Below, piece after piece: positions 22,112 through 33,388 of a stretch of DNA of 64,000 nt (position 1 is the stretch's first letter; each line of letters starts with the position of its first letter). Under the pieces are notes generated by a model. It ran no database searches and was not told the origin of the DNA. It saw only the letters and a list, made by a program, of their open reading frames with translations. Where the stretch lies: NCBI GenBank assembly GCA_963969345.1, contig OZ017769.1, positions 10,915,725-10,979,724 of the forward strand. Reading direction: 5' to 3'. This stretch comes from Turbatrix aceti. Lineage: Eukaryota; Nematoda; Chromadorea; Rhabditida; Panagrolaimidae. The position numbers were made by a program, and so were the translations under genes.

Positions 22112-23260
22112 ATGGATGACAAAACAAGAATTTCTTTGATTTCACTTGCAGAATATCAAATACGAAATTTAGGAATTATTATTATGGTAATGCTGTCAGT
22201 TTCAATCATTGTTATGGCCCTAGTTTTTATTTTTAAAGTATGTTTTCTTTGTTCATCGAAATTCGTACATACATAATACATATTACATATTTTTCAGAAT
22301 CCTGAACTTTATAAAAGCACATTTTATATAACCTGGACACATATTTTATTGGCACAATTAATAATTATGATAACTGTGGGCCTTTTTTATTTTACACACT
22401 TTATTTACAATATTTATCCTAACACCTTCACAATGGAAAGAAACATTCTGAACGGTGCAGATATAATGAATATCCTAACGGCACAATTTGTTTTTTTACG
22501 AAACATCTTTGTTGTGATATTGACAATTAATCAGTTTTGTATATTTTTTTTGCCCCGAATCAATGATTTAATTTTTGATAACTTTTACGTATATTACTTG
22601 CTACTTGGATTATGGCTGGTAATTATTGGCTATCTTGCGTGCTTTTTTGACTACATAATTTTGAGAACAATTTTTCACAAACAATGGATGCCCAAAATAA
22701 TAATGACAGTGTTTATGGTTTACGTTGAGGTAAATTTTTTATCATTGTTACAATTCGGGTTCTCAACAACACCGCTATGTTGATACTTTTTACATATATG
22801 TAAAAAGATAATACAATTACAGGATCTCATTCACTTCGAAAATAATTACAACCATTACACAGCAATTTTAAACATTATGATTGGATTAGAAGTTTTATTC
22901 AATCTCAAGTTGCGATTCAAAAACTGGCGAGAATTTTTTACGGTACTGTCGTGGAAATCGGGCACCCAATACGTTCATAAAGTTTGGAAAATGGCTTTTC
23001 AGACTATTTTATTCTCAACTAGTTTCTTATTTAATTCGATGCTCAATAATTCATTATCAGCACCATTTTGTTTGTATCACATTACGACACAACATACTTG
23101 TATAGAAATTTTTCCAACACAACCCATTAGTACGATTTTGAGTATCACTATTGATATATTTCGTCCTATTTTAAAACTTGTATTTTTGAACCTGTCAGTT
23201 ACAATGTTTATATTTTTGAATGAAGATTTACGAGAATTTGTTGTCAAGTATTTGAAATAA
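22112..23260 (+). CDS. serpentine 7TM receptor, chemoreceptor-like
   Basis: Exons 22112-22237, 22298-22729 and 22823-23260 encode 331 residues. About seven hydrophobic segments can be counted: LGIIIMVMLSVSIIVMALVF, a helix in HILLAQLIIMITVGLFYF, the FVFLRNIFVVILTINQFCIF helix, YYLLLGLWLVIIGYLACFF, ILNIMIGLEVLFNL, TILFSTSFLFNSML, and a final helix within STILSITIDIFRPILKLVFL. The tail ends FLNEDLREFVVKYLK. Length and layout fit nematode chemosensory receptors, but the subfamily was not recognised. It is AT-rich, like its pseudogene relative 1.1 kb upstream. Confidence 0.8.
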
Positions 23261-23408
23261 GATAACAGCTGGAATAAACATGATTACGGTAAAAACATTT
23301 GTCTTGAAAAAAAAGTGGTTTCAACACGAAAGTTGCAAATCAATCCTTTGACACGATTCATTTTTTTGTCAACCGTAATACTGTACGGGTCAAATCAGTC
23401 AATCACGT

Positions 23409-24296
23409 TTAACTGTCAAAATCAAAAATATCGGGCGCTCCCGTGAAAGGGCGAATTGCGACATCAATCTTCTGAGCCATGAATTCGTCTTTGAGTAAAT
23501 GCAGTCGATTGTTCAATTCCTCAGAGATGGTACCGTAAAACGTGATAAACAGCTGGATCCACACGGTATTTTTTCTTCCACCCTGGAAAAAAACGTTATT
23601 TTTCAATTCGTCAAAACAGTTTGCTTCTCACCCGATAGAATGCACGAAAGACTTCAGGATCGATATCCGGAGACAGGTTGCCCAGGTAAAGGCTGTAGGC
23701 TGGGGCACAATCTTTTCTGATGTCAGCGAGGAAGCGCAGATCCTCAGTCGTGATCTGTATTTGAGGTAAATCGATGCTGAAAGAAGTTACCGTAACAAAT
23801 TGTCGTTGCCAGACTATAAAACCCACTAAATGTCGCATGGGTAGGTGAAGAATGCGGCGAGATCCGAAAAAGTTATTCCAGGCGTGGTGAAGATGACGCG
23901 TTCGAATTTGACCCGACTCAGACAGGGTGAATGCAAGCGCTCCAGGAATTCGAGAGAAATCGAGACGAACCTCAGCACCAGACTCAGCTGGTTGAAGTGA
24001 ACGCTGTTCATCCAGTCAGGCACGCCCTCGATGACGGTCCTTCGGAGATCTCCGATGGCAATCTGGCGGGGTGCAACGTTGACCGGGTTCTTGTCAATTT
24101 CGTAGAAATCATGGCAAGGGTTTTGGCCGTGGGCCATAACGCTTTCCATGGGAGCACCACAGATGTTTTCGACCACTGGTTTCAGTTTGGGATCATTGAC
24201 AAGCGCGTAGTACGCGACCCAACTGATCGAGGCAATTACGGGACGCTGCAGAGCGTAATCCAGTTCATTGAAGTCAACCGAGAATTTTTCAGACAT
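23409..24296 (-). CDS. uncharacterised protein, three exons
   Basis: Exons 24296-23827, 23776-23632 and 23582-23409 join in phase into 262 residues. The first exon is cut by a GTGGGT donor that overlaps an in-frame TAG, so reading through the intron would stop. No signal peptide or membrane segment is evident. It contains VPDWMNSVHFNQLSLVLRFV, reminiscent of leucine-rich or F-box-associated nematode proteins, then IQITTEDLRFLADIRKD and a C-terminal IFDFDS. No family can be assigned. Codon use is GC-richer than the flanking DNA, as in the conserved genes here, which supports real coding. Confidence 0.65.
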
Positions 24297-25019
24297 TAGT
24301 ACCAAATATAAATAAAGTAATGGCGGGCGGCGGCGTTGATGATGACCGACAACAACAATTTACATGAGGTCAAAAAAAACAGAAAGCGCGACTTTTTTGG
24401 GGCTGGTAGGCACTTTGCCAAGCAAGCAGTGGTTTTTTGTTCTCGAACGATCACGAATATCAGGCCAAGTTACGTTCATTTTTGTCCACATCCAACACAC
24501 ATACATAAATTAATTTATTAACGTTCAAGTAAACAATCAAAAAATGGTACCGCAAATAAAGAATTTATTCGGTAGAGCAAAAAAAAATATTATTGAAAAA
24601 ATGGCAATGAGAAAAAAAATATGTTACAACTCTCTCCATTCACCCTCATCGTCACGTCAGGAGCCCCGGAGCCGGGGTCGTCAAGCAAATCAAGCGGTAC
24701 GCATAAAAAGGTGAAAAAAACATTTTTTTGGTCGTCATCGGATCACAATTTGAACAAAAATATGATGAGGTCAGTTCTGCAAAAATTGAATCAAAAAACA
24801 ATAATTTACAAAAAAAACTGCAATAACAATTAGACGAACGACAAAAAAACGAACAAAAAGTACATAATAAAAATCGAAAACCAAAACAAATCTGCTCACT
24901 AAAAGGAAAGGCGTGCCACTTCTTTTGCATGACGTCTGAAAAAAATCATGAAGTAGCCAACATCCGATTGATTGGACGGGGGAGGAATCCATCCAGTGAT
25001 TGGTCTGTTTGCTAACTTC
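24297..25019. other. intergenic, no gene recognised
   Basis: 723 AT-rich bases with long A runs on the plus strand. Open frames at 24621-24833 (+) and 24652-24992 (-) overlap each other and show only low-complexity content. Confidence 0.5.
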
Positions 25020-26361
25020 TCAGCAAAACTTCCAACGATTGCCACAGTCACGGCAGAAGCAGAACGTCGTCATCGGTTCATCAGCCGAACGGGTTTGCAT
25101 CTGAAGAAAAAAATATTTGTAACCTTTGTTGCAGACAAAAGTGTAGAGCACACTTTACGATCGTAAATTTGTTCAAATAACCCGAAAAAAATTTCCGTCG
25201 AGAATCGCGTTTTCATTTATAGTAACTCGCAATTTTCCTTTTTTTCGAAACCCAAAAATTACTTTTTTATTTTATCCATAAAAAAACTCACCTGATTGTA
25301 TGTGCAATTCTTGCCGTGACACTTGCCACACTTGAACATGTCAGTCGGTGTGCCCTCGGTCATGGCCATCTGGTGCTCGTTGATGGACTCCTTGGTGAAT
25401 GTCTCGCGGAGCTTCTTCATCTCATCCGATGCCATTTCGTCAGCCGTCATGCGGGCAAACTTCTCAGGCGAAATGTAGCCCCGAAGAACGTTTTCACGAA
25501 GGACAGGGTTCTTCTTGTTTCGCAGGTTGAAGACACGGCTTCGTATCGCGGCTAGGTATTTCTCGGAGCCGTTGTACATCTCGTTGATGTGAGCCTCGAC
25601 GCTGATGGCAATGTCCTGGGGATTGGCAGAACCCTGTGGAGGCGGGTCGATGGTCAGGGAGCTGACGATCATCTGAAATTCAATCAAAATGTGAGAAAAA
25701 GAACGACTTTTAGGATGTTAGATACCTGAATGCTCTTGACACGTCCTCCGTCTTCCGGCATCGAGAGCGAAGGCTTCGGAATGCTTGTAGACGCCCGGAC
25801 TGGAAGTTCAGCCTGCGGAGGAGCAGACTGCTTGGGCTCAGCCTTGACATGGGGCGTTGAAATCGGCGTTGGCGTTGAGGCAGCGTTGATCGAGGACTTC
25901 CGGTCCTGAGACGAAAGTAAGGAAGCAGAAGACGACTTTCGCGAGTCCCCGTCTTTGATCTTGGGCGTCTTGTTCGATGACGGGAGCTTTGTCGACGACG
26001 CGGTCTGTGGAGTGTCGGTTTGAGACTTCCAGGTGCGAATTAGGTTCTTTGCACGCTTGGCGAGTACGGTATCGTCGGTTTTTTTGCGGAAATCGTTGAG
26101 GTAGATTCCGATGCGACTGCGCTGAAAGCGAATGATGTAAAATTAAGTTTTGATGGAAAAAAACTCACACCAATAAGATCATGACTGATTTCGTTGCTTT
26201 CAAGGAATTCGAGCAGAGTCATGGCATCATCATGACCCTTGGCACCCTTAGCCATGCGTTCAAACTTGGATGCAATATCCAGTACTTGACTTTCTATATG
26301 GGATTTCGACCTAGAAAATAAATTAGTTTTCGCTGCAAGACCAAAAAAATATGACTTACAT
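25020..26361 (-). CDS. TCEA: transcription elongation factor TFIIS
   Basis: TFIIS rescues stalled RNA polymerase II by stimulating transcript cleavage. The deduced coding exons are 26361-26360 (the AT of the start codon), 26310-26169, 26121-25726, 25672-25292 and 25100-25020, giving 333 residues. The N-terminal TFIIS domain has [31 protein letters not shown] Ser/Pro/Lys linker follows. The central domain includes [18 protein letters not shown] sequence ([20 protein letters not shown]) and [16 protein letters not shown]. The zinc ribbon is split by the last intron: [15 protein letters not shown] joins [20 protein letters not shown], with the catalytic Asp-Glu pair kept. The ribbon reads [12 protein letters not shown] where most have TFVLCNECGNRW, adding a Cys. 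The start codon itself is divided by an intron. Confidence 0.93.
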
Positions 26362-27055
26362 TTTGGGATACAGACTGACTGATGGATTCAGCCCAACGAT
26401 GATGACGGACAGTAACGGCCAAACGACAAAGACGACAACTGTAGCAGTAGAAAGTTGGACGCTGAAAAGGGCATCAAGCTGAGTGAAGTGAACTCTCAAC
26501 CGAGACTGGGACAAGCAAGCTCAAAAAAATCCGCGACATGTAAAAACACGAAAAAAAGGTAAAATGAAGGGACTGTAATAAAAACTACCGTAGTTTGAAC
26601 AAAAAACTACGAAGGAAAAATAACTAGACGCAAATATAATATTTGGAGTGCAAAAAAGAGAACGTAAAGGTAACTTGCTTGAAAGAAAAGCAAGCACACG
26701 ATGCTCGGATGCAAGCGTGTGTGGGGGCACCAGTTTAAACACGAGGATAAATGTAAACGAATTTATAACGATGACCACGATTTACAGATTTACACAATAT
26801 TCAGCTATTTCTTCTTCCCATTGTAATCAACTTTCGCTTTTTTTACTTTCTTTCAACCTCGTCCACAATGTTACCGTATCCATCAAATTTTTCAACACTT
26901 TGTAACCTGTTTTTCTTTTTCAACACTCTTTCACACGTTAAAACACCATAAGAGAATAATAATAATAAAATCTGAAAAATAAAAAATACTGGACGAATGT
27001 TTATCTGTAACCTGCAGTCTTTTTTCTCTCTCTTCGATCCTACCAGGAATGAATC
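26362..27055. other. intergenic between TFIIS and S-formylglutathione hydrolase
   Basis: 694 bases between two minus-strand genes. 26362-26520 is probably the TFIIS leader. The rest is AT-rich with no open frame of interest on either strand. Confidence 0.5.
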
Positions 27056-28617
27056 TTACTGAAGACTGGCAAGATGGTAGTCGACGTGTTCCTCGATGTG
27101 GGAAGAGATGAAATAGTACGAGTGATCGTAGCCGGGACGAAGTTTGAGGTCGACGGTTAGATTGTCATTTTTAACGGCACTCAAAGTTTCGGGCAAAAGC
27201 TGTTCCCCCTTGTAAAAGTTGTCAGCATCACCCTGATCGATAAAAATCGTTCGCGGTGGTCCGGCATAGACCTTCGCAAGTTCGGTGGAGTCGTACTGCT
27301 TCCAGGAATCGGTGTCGGCGCCGAGGTAGCCTTTGAGTGCTTTCTGGCCCCATGGAGAGCTAGTCGGGTTGCAGATGGGAGCGAATGCGCTGATCGAACG
27401 GAAGACGGTGGGGTTTTTTAGGCCAATTGTGATGGCGCCTAAAAATATTGGTATTTGGGGGCTAGAAACGGTAACCGGCATCCAGTGTTGTCGGGTTCGG
27501 AAAATCTTCGGGTAACCCGACCCGAACCCGAACCCGAAATTTTCGGGTAACCCGACCCGAACCCGAAAATTTCGGGTTACCCGACCCGAACCTGAACCCG
27601 AAAAATTCGGGTAACCCGACCCGAAACCCGGGATTTTCGGGTCGGGTTTGGGTCGGGTCGGGTTTCGGGTCGGGTAACCCGACAACACTGCCGGCATCAT
27701 GGAAATGTAAAAAATGAAGATTTTGAAGCAAAAAACGTATATTGTAGTGAAATTTTAGCCCATCAGAACCAACATAAAAAATTATTTACGGTAGTTTTAG
27801 CAATACACCACGCAAAAACCCTCAAATAAAAAAAAGAATCCCCTAAATCACATAAAACAAACATTGGTATACCAACGCCATAAAAACTCACCATGACCAC
27901 CCATAGAGTGCCCGAAGATGCCGACACGCGAAGGATCAACAGGAAGATTGTCGAACACAACTTGGGTGAGTTCCTTGACGATGTACGAGTACATGCGGTA
28001 GTTCTTGGACCACGGATCAACAGTGGCGTCGAGGTAGAAACCGGCGCCTTTGCCAAAGTCATACGAATCCTCGTCACCCTCGATGTCTACGTGACGTGGG
28101 CTAGTATCGGGATTGACGACAATGACACGTCTTGCAGCAGCGTAGCGCTGGATTCCGCTCTTCTCGATAAAGTTTGCCTCCGTGCATGTTAGGCCTGAAA
28201 AATACGATAGTCAAAATCGAACAGTCAAAAATGTAAAAATATAAAAACAAAAGTCGAAAAAAAAGCAGCTAAAAGAGCAAAAAAAACGTAAATTTCCATC
28301 GCAAGTCTCACAAAAGGCAAAAGTTGAACGTACCAGATAGGTAAAACAAAACAGGCAGCTTTTCACCTTCACTAATGCCAGGAGGTAGGTAAACGCCAAA
28401 TCGAGCGGGTGAATCAAGTTCCTTGCTGAAAATAACAATGGAAGCTTGGAATTCATAATTATACGTTTTTACATCCCTCGAGGCCAAAGAACAAACTTTC
28501 AAGAGAGAAAACACAGAAAAAAACCACACCCCAAAATACTCACCTCAAAAATTCATAGACTTTTTGGTAACCATCAAAGCTCTTCCACGACGAAACAGTT
28601 GTCAGCTCGGTTGACAT
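27056..28617 (-). CDS. ESD: S-formylglutathione hydrolase (esterase D)
   Basis: Exons 28617-28544, 28425-28334, 28194-27892 and 27438-27056 encode 283 residues, against 282 in human ESD. It hydrolyses S-formylglutathione to formate and glutathione in cytosolic formaldehyde detoxification. The nucleophile elbow GHSMGGHG (Ser near 151) is at the exon 3/4 junction. Other family blocks are [55 protein letters not shown] (catalytic Asp region) and [11 protein letters not shown] (catalytic His). The N terminus carries [13 protein letters not shown], as expected. Intron 3 (27891-27439) harbours a 208-bp hAT-type MITE, which should be removed by splicing. Confidence 0.96.
27483..27690. mobile_element. 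hAT-type MITE in ESD intron 3
   Basis: The element begins CAGTGTTGTCGGGTT and ends with its exact 15-base inverse (AACCCGACAACACTG, ending at 27690). It is flanked on both sides by the same 8 bases, CCGGCATC (27475-27482 and 27691-27698). Eight-base target duplications and CAGTG-type ends are typical of hAT transposons. The interior is made of GGGTTCGGGTCGGGT-like units and their complements, with no coding capacity, so it is non-autonomous. Confidence 0.9.
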
Positions 28618-30904
28618 GGCAGCGGTAATGGTGGCAAGACAACGACAATTCTGGATGACAGAATTCAATAATTCCCGGGTAAACGTAGGCGAGAGCGAGA
28701 TGCGGTAAGGAGAAAAAAACGTGTTGAACACGCGACACGCAATTATGGACGAAAATGAAGAAAAAATTAAAAGAAGAACGAAAAAAACAGATGAATGCAG
28801 TAGAATCGTGCAACTCCTAGCCAAAACAAAGCGAGAGGAGTTTTGCAGCGTCCCGTCACGCAAGTTGCAACGCGCGTGCGCGTTTTAGTACAGAGCAGCG
28901 TGCGTGCATACGAACGATTGGAGACAAAAAAGATGCTACGTAAAAAATAAGAGAGTACAGTGAAAGAGAACATCAAACGTGAAAAAAGTACGGAATGACG
29001 GACACATGGGATACGCAACGTACTCATTGCTATCACTTAAGTGTGTGTTTGTCCGTGTATCCACTGTTAGTATCAATCTCTACGAATTTTTATACCTTTT
29101 GTCTCCAAGTGATACGCACTTTCGCACTTACTTGAGTGTGTGTCTTGCGCGTATGCGCACGTTTAGTGTGCATTGCCCCGGGGGTGCGGTGCGGTAGGGT
29201 GCAGCCTGGAGCTGTATAGCACGGGACAAAAGGGGGGAGAAAGAGCGCTCATCCGTCTTTCTCTCGAGCACAACGAATCCCACCACGCGCGTGCGTGGAC
29301 TTGGGAAAATATAAAAATACACACTTTTTGCAGCACATGCACTAGCACAATATAAACGCGCGTGCGCTTTTTTTATATTTTTTCTTCCAATATTATTTGT
29401 GTTCCCCTCGTGGTGAGAGTTTTATCTGTACATGTTTGGCAGCTACCGCCTGCTTGACGGCCGGCGATGTTGGTGGATGGATGTGTAGTTCTGTTTCTTT
29501 CGCCACCGTCGGCGCGCACACTACACCATCATCACCCCCTAAAGCAAGCTAGCATGCACCAAGCACACGCGCGCGCGTGTCCTTCTGCCTGGACTAGCTG
29601 ACTGACTGGGATGTTGGTTAGTTAGTTGGTACCACTTTCTGCGCTTCTTGTTTCTCGCGCGCTCTCACGTTTTTCTTTTTTTTTGTTGCGCGCTGTGTTG
29701 TGAACCACAATAGTAAGTGGTGTGATGAATTGCTTGCCTCCGACCAACATCATCACCTTGTGTAGTCAGATACTACTTCGTGGATGATGAATAGACGAAT
29801 GGTAAATAGTACATTATTGTTGTTTTGTTTGTTTTTGACGTAACGCACATAGTCAGACTTATTTTTTTTGTTTTTGTTTCCGACTTGCTTTGCTTCTCTG
29901 TATCGCTAAAAAAGTTGAATCATGGAATGTAGGAGCGGTAAAGGGTGGGGAAAGTGTTTTTATGGCCAACGATCAGTCATGTACGCTCTTTTTTGTTCTG
30001 GAAACGAAATTGACCGTAACAATCATAAACAGTAATTGTTTTTTTTAACGAATGTAAATTTTTTTGCGGGATTGTGCAAGATGTTGTCCTTTTTCTGCGC
30101 GTAAAAACTTTCAAAATAATTATCTTGTAGTCATTTATTTCACTCATTCCACACCAGTGCTTGTGGTTTTTTGTCTATACACACTATTTTTTCAACGTGT
30201 ATATATGTGCTGCGCTGCTCCCCCACCCCCCTGTTACATGATCTCGTGTTGTGTATATAACGTGTTACGACTACGACAGGAGGAGGAGGCCCAGCAGCGC
30301 GTAGGGTGGGGGGATGCTGAAGTTGCTTGTGCTGTTATGCTATGCATTTTTTGTGTGTTTAAAGCCAAAACGAACGAAAAAGAGGACAAGCATAAAAAAG
30401 ATAGAAAGAAAAAGACGAAGCGAACAATTATTTTTGGAAAAAATGGAAGGGTGTCACCACCGCCAAAACCACGCGACACTGTCAGTTATTGATTTTTATT
30501 TTTGTTCTTTTATTTTCCTGATGTTATTATGTGTTCCACGCCACGCTGCCGCCAGCCCCCTGCGGTTGTTATTGTTCGTAGACTGAAATGAAACGAGAGA
30601 AGAACGGGATGATTGCCCTAACGAACGCTCACATCAGACAGGAGATGGATGATATAATGATTATTTATGTATGTGTCGGTTGCACTTTTAAATATTCCTC
30701 TTCCCTCGTGTGTTTCCCGTCGAGTGTTTTTTCCCTTTTGAATTTTTTTTTCGTTTCCGTCAATAAACTTCCTCCTGGTCTGGTATTGATTTGAGCACTC
30801 TTTTTGCAGAACCACCACACCACCTCTACCAACAGCAGGAACAAGAACAACTTTTTTGTTCAACTTTTTTTTGGGTGTCCAGACGACCGTAAACATCATT
30901 CAAC
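28618..30904. promoter_or_regulatory. intergenic / upstream region of CRTC gene
   Basis: 2.3 kb between divergent genes. It holds GT/CG-rich alternating purine-pyrimidine runs (28865-28905, 29285-29380, 29565-29580), homopolymer T tracts and scattered short open frames that shadow one another. No RNA gene was identified. GGTGTCCAG ending at 30882 could be a trans-splice acceptor or the end of a leader intron for the CRTC gene. Confidence 0.4.
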
Positions 30905-33388
30905 ATGTCGCACAGTACGCCGCGTAAATTTAGTGAAAAAATAGCCATGATGGCCAGAAAGCAAAACGAAGATCAGGAAGTATTTCACACTGTTATGCGT
31001 GACGTGCGTGCGATAACATCGAAGACGCCAAATCTGTCTCCAACGTCTTCCAATGGCTCACCCATCGGACCACCGCCGGCCATCGATCAGTATCCCATGG
31101 GCATAGGTGGTGGTCCTGGACCTGGTCCCGGTGGTATGATGCAACAACCTCCACCGCAGCAACAACAGCAACCACAGATGCTCGGGCCACAGTACCATCC
31201 GGGTGGTCTCATGTGTGGTGGTCCAATGGCGCCGTCTTCATCGACAGTCCAGTGGAACAGACCGGGTGGCTCGCTGCCTAATGTCCATCAAATGGTACAA
31301 CAACCCGTCGATGCCTATGCGTGGAATTACTGGCAGGGTGGGGGGAGTGGTAGTAGTGGTGGTCTCTACGGACAACCGCTACCCGGATCAATGCCTTATC
31401 CTCAGGGTCAAAGAACACGATCTCCCGGTGCTGCGCAACACTATCATCCTTATCGAAAGTCAAATGAACGCATACCCGGTCATCTTGATCCGAATACGGT
31501 ACAGAATGTGCATTTACGTCCACCTGATCCTTCGTGGTCAAAGTAAGTAGTTACTTGGGGTTGTATGTTTTTCAAATAATTAGGAACCTGTAGTTTGAGA
31601 TTTATAGCGCTTTGTGGATTTTATATCAACCCCCTACGCTGATTTAAAACAGATGTATGTGGGCCAGGGGTGACTGGTTGTGGATATAGAGGGATGATCC
31701 AGCTGAGGGAATGTGATGTGAAAGCCAGGAAATAAGCAGCATTGTTTTGTTTTTGATACCGAGTTTGTAGTTTTTTAAATTGTAGTCGCAGAACAATGAA
31801 TGCAATTACTACGTTAATCATACGTTCTTTGGTTGCGATGAACGTAACCACAAAACTTAGCTACGTATATGCGCATGTGATTAGACAAAATTACAGTATT
31901 AGCGTAGTAATATATTTGCTAGAACATTTTCACGGTATGAAATTTAAATTTGATATAAATCGTATTATCGATTTTTTGCTGGAAACCTTCCAACTAAATT
32001 GTCTTCGGTAGCTTTTAGTTGCGAGTTTACTTACCTTTCCGCAGGCATTATTTAATAACATCGCGCGCCGCGCACAAGCGTGATGTGATGTCTGATGTCT
32101 TCTTTATCGAGCACCTAGTATTTACGTCATCGAGGGACATGGGACTGGTGCTGGAGTTTTTTACCTAGGTTTTACTGAATCACTGGGTTCAACAAAAAAT
32201 AAGCCCACGAATGCTGTGATATCATATCAGACAAACAAAATTTTTTAAGAGTTTTTTAAGGTGTTGTCTGGTTTGATTGAAATGCAAGTAAAAAAAATGC
32301 GACTAATGGAATCACATTTTTTATGAAAAAAGAGAAAAATGATATCATGAGTGCATCTGTATTTTTTGCCGCGTATCATCCTCAGTCATCAAATACGGCT
32401 TGTAGTTAAAACTTTAGACCGGAAAGGAGGGAAAGATTATTGATAAGAGTAATTTAGTTAGGGGGGTGCACGTCTAAATCATTCCAAATCATCGACTCAA
32501 ATAATTTTTTTTGTTTCTTATCGTAACTTTTCTTCTGTTTGCAGTCGAGCCCGAAGCGATCCCACAATTCACATGAATGCCACTGCCTATATAAATAATA
32601 CCTCAGCACAACCATGGATTCAAAATTTCTTGCCATGCAATGGTCCTGGTCCACAGCAACAGCAACAACAGTTTTCTCAACAGCAGCAACAGCAATATGC
32701 CTTACAGCAACAACAACAACAACAGCAGCAGCAACAACAACAACAGCAACAATCAAATCAGTCTTCTACATCTCAATCTCCTCAACAATCCGGGTATTCA
32801 CCACAGGCCAACATGATGTCACCTTATGGTTATCCATCTCCTCCAGCATCCCAGCAACAAACTCCTACGTCACAACAACCCCCACCTCCACCCTACTATG
32901 TCCAGCAACAACAGCAATCAGGAAATGGTCAAGGAAGCATGATGAATGGCACGCCAACGAGCGGCGATACCCCACCGATGATGGCACATATGGACATGTC
33001 AGGGCAACAACAACAGATGCCTCCGGCGTACTCGGTAAACATGTCACCACCGATGTCTGCGTCGATCTATGGACCACAGACGACGCCAACGCTCAACTGC
33101 TATCAGCTTACAACTCCGCTACCTGGGGGGTCGGCTTCTGAATCACAATCAGCGCCCACAAGCCCGGCCCAGGGATACGATGCCCCGATGCAACCTCAAT
33201 GGCCGCCGTCTAGGCATTACTCCGCGAGTCCCGAGACCATGGATATACCCAACATTGTGCTGACAGGTGCTGACGGTACGCCGGATTGTTTCCAAGATTT
33301 GCAAAATCTACACCTTGATTCAAATGATGTTCAACAGATTTTGAGTGGATCTGTGGATCAGCATAGCGAAACTCAGTTGCTCAATTGA
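30905..33388 (+). CDS. crtc-1: CREB-regulated transcription coactivator (CRTC)
   Basis: Exons 30905-31542 and 32545-33388 encode 493 residues. CRTCs bind the bZIP of CREB and are held in the cytoplasm when phosphorylated by AMPK/SIK kinases. The N-terminal CREB-binding helix is clear at residues 5-35 (TPRKFSEKIAMMARKQNEDQ..). The regulatory 14-3-3 site appears as NRARSDPTIH with Ser217, created across the exon junction. The rest is Pro/Gln/Gly/Ser-rich, including a 16-Gln run (CAA/CAG mixed, around 32700-32755). The C-terminal activation segment has NIVLTG..CFQDLQNLHLDSNDVQQIL. The central region is low-complexity, so additional or alternative exons in the 1-kb intron cannot be excluded. Confidence 0.93.
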
